DNA of 11,117 bases from an uncultured Alistipes sp. (lineage in GTDB: Bacteria; Bacteroidota; Bacteroidia; Bacteroidales; Rikenellaceae). Within the stretch, counting starts at the first letter, position 1. Every line of letters begins with the position of its first letter. The notes beneath the pieces are model-generated. The model did no database searches. It saw only the letters and a list, made by a program, of their open reading frames with translations, and was not told the DNA's origin. The stretch is from assembly GCA_900544265.1 (NCBI GenBank), contig UQUQ01000042.1, positions 1-11,117 of the forward strand. Direction: 5' to 3'. A program made the position numbers and the translations under genes. Positions 6,866-11,117 of this stretch are shown piece after piece.

Positions 6866-7393
6866 CTACCGGACAGGGGCGGAGGAAACGGAGGGGGCGG
6901 ATGCCTCCGCCTGACACTCACCGGTCTCCTCCACGCCGCACTCGCAGAAGTGGAAATCGCGGTGCGCCTTCTCCTTCGGGAAGAGGAAATAGAGACACGA
7001 CGCCTCGGTGCAGAGCACCCCCTGCGCATCGAAAATCCGCACGTCGATCCGCACGAGGTTGCGGCGCTGCTCCGCGACGCGGGCCCGCAGCAGGACGTGA
7101 TCGTCGGTCGTATGGATGGGCCGGAGGTAGCGCACCTCCATCTTCGACGTCACGCCGCTCGTCTGGAACTTGCGGAAGACGACCCAGCTGCTGATCTCGT
7201 CGGCCAGCGTCGCCTGAATCCCGCCGTGCAGCGTGTCGACCCAGCCCTGAAACTCCGGACGCGGCCGCCAGCGGCTCACGACCTCGTCGCCCTCCTCGTA
7301 AAACTCCATGCGCAGGCCCTGCGGGCTGTTCGGATCGCAGCCGAAACAGCGATAGCCCTCCAGCCCGCGCCACGGATTGATGATCTTCTTCAT
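6866..7393 (-). CDS. PaaI-like hot-dog-fold acyl-CoA thioesterase
   Basis: This 175-residue protein has a single hot-dog domain of the PaaI/4HBT family, whose members hydrolyse acyl-CoA thioesters in the cytoplasm. Key residues lie in LHGGIQATLADEISSW: H56-G57-G58 (the oxyanion region) and D65/E66, where the family places its catalytic acid. The N-terminal CFGCDPNSPQGL (16-27) is typical of a subgroup; the chain also has cysteines near the C-terminus and a low-complexity Ala/Ser/Pro tail from about 160. The ATG at 7393 is chosen because an AAAGG ribosome site lies 9-10 bases upstream and a promoter at 7421-7452. The frame is open to 8893, but that extension runs antisense to yjbQ and yqaA and is not coding. 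The natural acyl substrate is unknown. Confidence 0.88.
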   Translation of the reverse strand: MKKIINPWRGLEGYRCFGCDPNSPQGLRMEFYEEGDEVVSRWRPRPEFQGWVDTLHGGIQATLADEISSWVVFRKFQTSGVTSKMEVRYLRPIHTTDDHVLLRARVAEQRRNLVRIDVRIFDAQGVLCTEASCLYFLFPKEKAHRDFHFCECGVEETGECQAEASAPSVSSAPVR

Positions 7394-7420
7394 GTCGGAT
7401 AACCTTTTCTTTACGGAGAG

Positions 7421-7452
7421 CGAAGATACGACTTTTCCGCCGCCCCTGCAAA
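7421..7452 (-). promoter_or_regulatory. Thioesterase gene promoter
   Basis: On the minus strand, TTTG (7452-7449), 20 bases and TATCTTCG (7428-7421, one mismatch to TAnnTTTG) form a Bacteroidetes-type promoter. The leader would be about 20 bases. It is divergent from the yjbQ promoter, about 84 bases apart. Confidence 0.55.
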
Positions 7453-7535
7453 CGGGTCGACCCTCCGTTCCGTCGCAAAAAGTGGCCGATCCGGGACTTC
7501 CCGGCAAAACAGGCCGCGCGAAGCGGAGGATTTCG

Positions 7536-7543
7536 TATCTTTG
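7536..7543 (+). promoter_or_regulatory. yjbQ -7 promoter box
   Basis: TATCTTTG fits TAnnTTTG exactly; no good TTG is found 19-21 bases upstream. Transcription would start near 7550, giving a leader of about 40 bases. The box overlaps an earlier in-frame ATG at 7541, which argues against that start. Confidence 0.6.
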
Positions 7544-7588
7544 CATGCCGGATGCACCGAACGCTCCGGCCGACACCGCACCGAAACC

Positions 7589-8002
7589 ATGATCCGACAG
7601 CACATATTCACCCTGCGTCCCCGCCGCCGGGGGCTTCACCTCGTAACCGACGAAATCGTCGCCAACCTGCCACCGCTGCCCTGCACGGGCATGCTGCACC
7701 TCTTCCTGCGCCACACCTCCGCCGGGCTCACCCTCACCGAGAATGCCGACCCCGACGTCCGCACGGACCTCGAAAGGATACTCGACCGCCTCGTCCCCGA
7801 GCAGGGCGCTGGCTATGCCCACACGCTCGAAGGAGCCGACGACATGCCAGCCCACGCCAAGGCGACGCTTACGGGGTGCGAGATGACAATCCCGATCGTC
7901 GACGGACGGCTCGGGCTGGGGACCTGGCAGGGCATCTGCCTCTGCGAGTTCCGCAACCGGGCCTCGGGCCGCAGCATCGTGGCGACCGTCATCGGAGAGT
8001 GA
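7589..8002 (+). CDS. yjbQ: YjbQ/UPF0047 family protein (secondary thiamine-phosphate synthase-like)
   Basis: The 137-residue product matches the small single-domain YjbQ family (E. coli YjbQ is 138). Conserved family blocks are RHTSAGLTLTENADPDV at 41-57, EGADDMPAHAKA at 81-92 and LGTWQGICLCEFR at 110-122, with conserved histidines H42, H78 and H89 that likely form the active or metal site. Some members can complement loss of thiamine-phosphate synthase (ThiE), but the physiological role is unsettled. No thiamine genes are nearby. The ATG at 7589 gives the standard family N-terminus (MIRQHIFTL). The frame is open to 7541, but that ATG lies in the promoter. It is probably a single-gene unit, since yqaA has its own promoter. 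Confidence 0.93.
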   Translation: MIRQHIFTLRPRRRGLHLVTDEIVANLPPLPCTGMLHLFLRHTSAGLTLTENADPDVRTDLERILDRLVPEQGAGYAHTLEGADDMPAHAKATLTGCEMTIPIVDGRLGLGTWQGICLCEFRNRASGRSIVATVIGE

Positions 8003-8042
8003 CGCCCCCGCATCGCCCGCCCACCGCACCGCCACGGTCCGG

Positions 8043-8101
8043 AAAGAGCACCCGCGCAACGCAAAAGAGCACCCCGCGCAACGGGAAAGTGCACCCCGCA
8101 C
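8043..8101. repeat. Short tandem repeat, about 2.7 copies of a 21-22 bp unit
   Basis: The units are AAAGAGCACCC-GCGCAACGCA (8043-8063), the same with one extra C and GGG at the end (8064-8085), and a partial copy with GTGCAC in place of GAGCAC (8086-8101). They lie between the yjbQ stop and the yqaA promoter. No function can be read; it may have arisen by slippage. Confidence 0.7.
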
Positions 8102-8134
8102 CCGCCGCAACATCCCGACTCCGCAAAAAAACAC

Positions 8135-8142
8135 TATCTTTG
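8135..8142 (+). promoter_or_regulatory. yqaA -7 promoter box
   Basis: TATCTTTG fits TAnnTTTG exactly; the -33 region has no TTG. Transcription would start near 8148, leaving a GC-rich leader of about 74 bases before the ATG at 8222. Confidence 0.6.
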
Positions 8143-8221
8143 TCCATCCGGCAGTCGGCACGGACAGCCGCCGCGCCCCGCACCGCGGCAGCCCCTCCGG
8201 CTCCGGACATACGACCGCAAC

Positions 8222-8680
8222 ATGGAAGCCGTTACGCAATTCTTCATCGACTGGGGCTATCTGGGCCTCTTCCTCTCGGCATTCATCGCCGGGAGCATCC
8301 TGCCGTTCAGCTCCGAGGCCGTCATGATCGTCCTCACGCGCATGGGGCTCGACCCCGTGTGGTGCGTCGTCGCCGCCACGGCGGGCAACACGCTCGGCGG
8401 CATGACCTGCTACTGGATCGGCACGCTCGGACGCACGGAGTGGATCACGCGCCTGGGCATCTCGACGCGGCAGCTGGCCCGCGCGCGGAAGTTCCTCGCC
8501 GGACGCGGCGCCCTGATGGGTTTCTTCGGCTTCCTGCCGACGATCGGCGAGGCGCTGGCCGTCGTGCTGGGGCTCATGCGCAGCAACGTCTGGATCACCG
8601 GCGCGTCGATGCTCGTCGGCAAGGCCCTGCGCTACGTCATCCTGCTGCTCACCTTCGAGGGGGCCGTCTCGCTCTTCTGA
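8222..8680 (+). CDS. YqaA-family membrane protein (DedA/VTT domain)
   Basis: This 152-residue inner-membrane protein belongs to the short YqaA branch of the SNARE-associated/DedA (VTT) family. Signature segments are GYLGLFLSAFIAGSILPFSSE (12-32), with a re-entrant-like hydrophobic stretch ending in an acidic residue; AATAGNTLGGMTCYWIG (51-67); and the region before the last helix, ARKFLAGRGALMGFFGFLPTIGEALAVVLG (88-117), where E110 takes the place of the usual acidic residue. DedA relatives are implicated in flipping lipid carriers and membrane homeostasis; the role of YqaA itself is not established. The ATG at 8222 follows the promoter by about 75 bases. The acetyltransferase gene follows after 51 bases with no visible promoter, so the two may be cotranscribed. 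Confidence 0.88.
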   Translation: MEAVTQFFIDWGYLGLFLSAFIAGSILPFSSEAVMIVLTRMGLDPVWCVVAATAGNTLGGMTCYWIGTLGRTEWITRLGISTRQLARARKFLAGRGALMGFFGFLPTIGEALAVVLGLMRSNVWITGASMLVGKALRYVILLLTFEGAVSLF

Positions 8681-8731
8681 ACCGGCGACCCGCACCGCCT
8701 CCCGCATCCCACACGACTTTCCAAGCCATCC

Positions 8732-9220
8732 ATGAATCCCGATCCCGAAATCCGCGAAACCTCCTCTCCGTCGCACGACCTGCTGATGCTGGCCGACGAG
8801 AGCCCGGAATCCGTTGCCGACTATGTCGGCCGCAGCCGCTGTTTCGTCGCGCAGCTTGCCGGCCGGGCCGTCGGCCAATACCTGCTGCTCCACACACGCC
8901 CCTTCACGGCCGAGGTAGTCTCCATCGCCGTCGATCCCGCCTGCCAGCGCCGGGGGATCGGCACGGCGCTACTGCACCATGCCATCCGCACGGCCCGCGC
9001 GGCAGGGTTCCGGCGGCTGGAGATCGGTACGGGCGAGACCGGCACCGGACAAATCGCCCTCTACGAACGTTGCGGATTCGTGCGCTGCGGCATCGACCGC
9101 GACTATTTCCGCAAATATTACCCCGCCCCGATCATCGAAAACGGCATCGAATGCCGCGACATGGTGCGCCTCGGCATGGAGCTCCGGCCCGATACCTCCC
9201 CCGACTCGCCCTGCCGCTGA
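8732..9220 (+). CDS. GNAT-family N-acetyltransferase (YvbK-like)
   Basis: This 162-residue single-domain GNAT enzyme should transfer acetyl from acetyl-CoA to an amine on an unknown substrate. The acetyl-CoA pyrophosphate loop is Q72-R-R-G-I-G77 within VSIAVDPACQRRGIGTALL, preceded by the usual beta strand. The later LYERCGF (110-116) holds Y111, the usual general-acid position. The run EIGTGETGTGQIALY and the tail RDYFRKYY...ENGIECRDMVRL resemble Bacillus subtilis YvbK. The ATG at 8732 is the first plausible start, although no clear ribosome site precedes it. It sits 51 bases after yqaA on the same strand and has no promoter of its own, so it is probably in the same operon. Confidence 0.88.
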   Translation: MNPDPEIRETSSPSHDLLMLADESPESVADYVGRSRCFVAQLAGRAVGQYLLLHTRPFTAEVVSIAVDPACQRRGIGTALLHHAIRTARAAGFRRLEIGTGETGTGQIALYERCGFVRCGIDRDYFRKYYPAPIIENGIECRDMVRLGMELRPDTSPDSPCR

Positions 9221-9378
9221 TGCGTGGAGGCCCCGCTCCCGGCTGCCGCGGGATCAGCGCAGAGTGCCGCTCCGTCGCTCCTTCCGGCAGGGTCTGTGCG
9301 GGATGCCGTTCCCGTTGCGCCTACCGGCAGAATGCACGGCACATCCGGCGCCGCTTCACCCCCGGGCAGATCGGCTCT
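9221..9378. other. Intergenic region after the acetyltransferase gene
   Basis: This is GC-rich, gene-free sequence. The only structure seen is a weak hairpin at 9237-9253 (TCCCG, 7-base loop, CGGGA) that could end the acetyltransferase transcript but lacks a T-run. Confidence 0.4.
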
Positions 9379-9416
9379 AAAAAAGTGGTCCGGCTCCCGC
9401 TATCGGGAACCGGACC
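9379..9416 (-). terminator. Ferritin gene terminator
   Basis: A 7-bp perfect stem (9387-9393 with 9410-9416) is followed inward by one C-A mismatch, then TCCCG/CGGGA with a 4-base CTAT loop. On the minus strand it is followed directly by six T bases. It lies 26 bases after the ferritin stop codon. Confidence 0.85.
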
Positions 9417-9441
9417 GCTGCTTACCTGACAACGCGAAAGG

Positions 9442-9963
9442 CTACTCCTTCGACGCGAGGGGCGCAGCCAGCGAGTAGACGCGGGCGGCAAGCTCCTTGT
9501 CGAGCATGTAGAGCCCGAACTTGTTGCCCTCGACGGCCTCGCAGGCCTGAATCATCCCGCGTGCCGACTCCTCCTCCTCGACCTGCTCGTCGATGAACCA
9601 GGCGAGCATGTTCACCGAGGCGAAATCCTTGTCCTCACGGGCGATGGCCGCCAGGTTGTTGATCATGCCCGTCACGACCTGCTCGTGCTCGAGCGTGTCG
9701 CGGAACATCTCCAGCGGCGAGGCCCACGACGTGCGCACCTCGGCGATGGGCTTGAGCGCCACGGCGGCGTCGCGCGAAAGTATGTAGTTCATCAGAATGC
9801 GGGCATGGTCCTGCTCCTCGCGGAACTGTACATAGAACCAGTTGGCGATGCCCTTCTGGCCCTTGGCCTCGGCGTCCACCGACATCGAAAGATAGAGATA
9901 GGCCGACCACAGCTCGGCATTGATCTGCTCATTGAGCGCTTCGTGCAGTTTCTTGCTTAACAT
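9442..9963 (-). CDS. ftnA: Ferritin (bacterial non-haem type)
   Basis: Ferritin forms a 24-subunit shell in the cytoplasm that oxidises Fe2+ and stores it as a ferric mineral. The 173-residue chain is a four-helix bundle. It keeps every ferroxidase-centre residue of E. coli FtnA at the same numbering: E17, E50, H53, E94, Q127 and E130. Helix signatures AELWSAYLYLSMS (16-28) and REEQDHARILMNYI (48-61) are clear. No haem-binding methionine of bacterioferritin type is evident. The ATG at 9963 gives the standard MLSKKLHEALNEQ start. A good promoter lies about 40 bases upstream, with a TTGCTGCAA palindrome at the expected transcript start, so control by a Fur-family repressor is plausible. A terminator follows 26 bases downstream, so this is a single-gene unit. 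Confidence 0.96.
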   Translation of the reverse strand: MLSKKLHEALNEQINAELWSAYLYLSMSVDAEAKGQKGIANWFYVQFREEQDHARILMNYILSRDAAVALKPIAEVRTSWASPLEMFRDTLEHEQVVTGMINNLAAIAREDKDFASVNMLAWFIDEQVEEEESARGMIQACEAVEGNKFGLYMLDKELAARVYSLAAPLASKE

Positions 9964-9994
9964 GACAATCTGGTTTTTAAGTGTAACATTTTAT

Positions 9995-10035
9995 TTGCTG
10001 CAACAAATATACAACTGTTTCACAAGATTGCACAA
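9995..10035 (-). promoter_or_regulatory. Ferritin promoter and candidate operator
   Basis: On the minus strand, TTG (10035-10033), 21 bases and TATATTTG (10011-10004) form a strong Bacteroidetes-type promoter. Immediately after the -7 box lies TTGCTGCAA (9995-10003), a 4-1-4 palindrome at the expected transcript start. It resembles the TTGCA/TGCAA palindromes of the Fur-family and PepSY genes. Repressor binding is inferred. Confidence 0.6.
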
Positions 10036-10084
10036 CATTTTCGATCATATCATTTTATAGTGTCATAAACGGGTCCGATAGGAG

Positions 10085-10137
10085 CCCCGTCCATGCGGGG
10101 ACGGCCCGCGCCTCCCGATGCGGGAAGCGCGGGCCGT
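10085..10137 (-). terminator. Two tandem GC-rich hairpins after the PepSY lipoprotein gene
   Basis: The first and stronger hairpin has an 11-bp perfect stem (10101-10111 with 10127-10137), one C-A mismatch, then TCCCG/CGGGA around a 3-base loop. The second is CCCCG/CGGGG (10085-10089 with 10096-10100) with a 6-base loop. Neither has a T-run, so termination may be imperfect or factor-assisted. They begin 24 bases after the stop codon and lie upstream of the ferritin promoter. Confidence 0.6.
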
Positions 10138-10160
10138 CGATCGTGCGGCATCGCCTCCGG

Positions 10161-11027
10161 TCAGAGGATCGTCCCGTCGGCACGCACCCGGAGCCGGGCC
10201 TCGCGATCCGTGCGCGGCTCCTCAAGCTCGACCTCGTACCACTCGCCGTCGGGCGTCTGGACCAGGTCCGCATCCTCGATCTGCCACGAGCCGTACTGCG
10301 ACGTGCGCACGGCGTCGAGCACCGCGGCGGGCAGCGAGCTCACCCGCACCTCGGTCCGCGTCTCCAGCCAGTTGCCGTCCGCGTCGAAGCGCAGTTCGCG
10401 CACCGTGCGTCCGTCGACGATCTCCACCTCGTAGACGCCCCGCTCGAACTCCGTATCGACGACTCGGGCGTCGGGATAGTGCTGCGAGAGGTACGACTGC
10501 ACCCCCTGCGGCAGGTTCGAGGGGAGCATGTCGGCGTGGTCGCCGCCGTCCGTGTCGGGCAGGGCACTCAACAGGATGCCGTCCTCGGCGTAGAGCAGCT
10601 CGTATTCGGACTCGCCGCGCTCGACCTCGATCGAATAGACCGTCTCGAGCCCGCGGCGCGAGAGCAGATCGACGTCATCCACCCGCCACGACGCATAGTC
10701 GCCCGTCTCGAACGCCGTGCGCACGGCCTGCGGCAGCTCCGCATAGCGGATGTCCGTATCGGTCATGTGCCACTCGCCGGCCGGTGCAAACCAGGCCTGC
10801 GCCGCGGTGCCGTCCTCCCGGAAGTCGGCCACGATATACCCGCTGCGGTCCGACCAGCGGACCGACGTGGCCCGGGGGTACATCGCGCGGAAGGTCTCCT
10901 CCACACCGGACGGCACGTATGTGAGACGGTCGTCGTCGTCATCATCCATGTCGCAGCCCGTTGCGGTGAAGAGCGCCAGTGCGGCCGCGGAATAGAGCAT
11001 CCATTTTTTCAGCATGTTTACAGTCAT
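10161..11027 (-). CDS. PepSY-like-domain lipoprotein, probably surface-exposed
   Basis: The 288-residue protein has a lipoprotein signal peptide: a basic LKKW start, a hydrophobic core and a lipobox ATGC with C25 as the lipid-attachment site. C25 is followed by DM and six aspartates, an acidic stretch typical of Bacteroidetes lipoproteins sent to the outer surface. The rest is four similar half-repeats of about 60 residues (about 38-97, 98-155, 168-231 and 232-288), each with an LPxxV-type helix then strands ending in D/EDG; they look like two PepSY-like (DUF2874) domains. The role is unknown; such proteins are common in Bacteroidales and are presumed periplasmic or surface binding proteins. 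An in-frame ATG at 11015 (MLKKWMLYS) also gives a normal signal peptide, and the candidate promoter, which would start transcription near 11025, favours it. The gene stands alone, with hairpins downstream. Confidence 0.82.
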   Translation of the reverse strand: MTVNMLKKWMLYSAAALALFTATGCDMDDDDDDRLTYVPSGVEETFRAMYPRATSVRWSDRSGYIVADFREDGTAAQAWFAPAGEWHMTDTDIRYAELPQAVRTAFETGDYASWRVDDVDLLSRRGLETVYSIEVERGESEYELLYAEDGILLSALPDTDGGDHADMLPSNLPQGVQSYLSQHYPDARVVDTEFERGVYEVEIVDGRTVRELRFDADGNWLETRTEVRVSSLPAAVLDAVRTSQYGSWQIEDADLVQTPDGEWYEVELEEPRTDREARLRVRADGTIL

Positions 11028-11031
11028 AGGT

Positions 11032-11067
11032 CAAAAATTCTTTGCTGAATTCAACTTGCAAATGCAA
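11032..11067 (-). promoter_or_regulatory. PepSY lipoprotein promoter and candidate operator
   Basis: On the minus strand, TTTG (11062-11059), exactly 19 bases and AATTTTTG (11039-11032, one mismatch to TAnnTTTG) form a candidate promoter. Its -33 element lies inside the palindrome TTGCAAATGCAA (11056-11067; TTGCA arms, 2-base spacer). The palindrome is itself flanked by two GAATTC hexamers (11047-11052 and 11070-11075). The arms and spacer match the site at the Fur-family gene. Repression is inferred. Confidence 0.45.
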
Positions 11068-11117
11068 CAGAATTCTGATTAATAATTTGTTTAAATTTTT
11101 CGTTTGGCGTGAGGTAT

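Larger units (their letters stand above)
8003..8221. other. yjbQ-yqaA intergenic region
   Basis: This GC-rich gap holds a short tandem repeat (8043-8101), the yqaA promoter box (8135-8142), and a leader of about 70 bases rich in short inverted repeats. No clear yjbQ terminator and no gene are seen. Confidence 0.45.

Noticed and set aside
7394..8893. A 500-codon N-terminal extension of the thioesterase frame
   Set aside because: It runs antisense to yjbQ and yqaA, has no recognisable domain, and the thioesterase has its own promoter and ribosome site just before 7393.
7552..9429. A 625-codon open frame on the plus strand
   Set aside because: It overlaps yjbQ, yqaA and the acetyltransferase in the wrong frame; the product is Arg/Pro/His-rich and has no motif.
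10118..11048. Long plus-strand frames opposite the PepSY lipoprotein gene
   Set aside because: The minus-strand gene has a signal peptide, lipobox and repeats; the plus-strand products look like random Arg/Pro-rich sequence.
1..11117. Search for rRNA, tRNA, CRISPR array, transposase or integrase
   Set aside because: None was visible by eye: there are no regularly spaced repeats, no transposase motifs, and no cloverleaf or rRNA-like conserved stretches.

Overview
The window looks like a chromosomal segment from a GC-rich member of the Bacteroidales, most like Alistipes or a relative. This rests on three things: Bacteroidetes-type promoters (a TAnnTTTG -7 box, sometimes with a TTG/TTTG about 19-21 bases upstream) ahead of most genes; a long class III fructose-1,6-bisphosphatase and a long-form PurC; and a lipoprotein whose lipid-attachment cysteine is followed by an aspartate run. 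The genus is an inference. No rRNA, tRNA, CRISPR array or transposase is visible.

Layout: (1) 1-217, minus, the N-terminal half of a Fur-family metal- or peroxide-responsive repressor, cut by the window start, with a TTGCAA palindrome over its promoter. (2) About 284-2360, a clearly AT-richer stretch with an unrecognised four-helix membrane protein (460-912, plus) and a solitary Mrr-type restriction endonuclease (1185-2120, minus); it looks acquired. (3) 2416-5567, plus, two housekeeping metabolic genes: fbp (gluconeogenesis) and purC (purine synthesis). (4) 5731-6836, plus, two overlapping flavodoxin-fold genes, one with a four-cysteine iron-sulfur signature and one with an FMN phosphate-loop signature. 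(5) 6866-7393, minus, a PaaI-like hot-dog thioesterase. (6) 7589-9220, plus, yjbQ, then a YqaA/DedA-like membrane protein and a GNAT acetyltransferase. (7) 9442-11027, minus, ferritin and a PepSY-like lipoprotein, each with its own promoter and a strong GC-rich hairpin downstream.

Most genes are single-gene units with their own promoter. The two flavodoxin genes form a translationally coupled pair, and yqaA plus the acetyltransferase may form a second operon. The most connected regulatory signal is a short palindrome built from TTGC(A)/(T)GCAA arms that lies on the promoters of the Fur-family gene, ferritin and the PepSY lipoprotein. Together with the biology of ferritin this suggests a local iron/redox regulon. 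No complete new multi-gene system is evident. The best candidates for follow-up are the split Fe-S/FMN pair, the shared palindrome, and the Mrr-containing AT-rich island.
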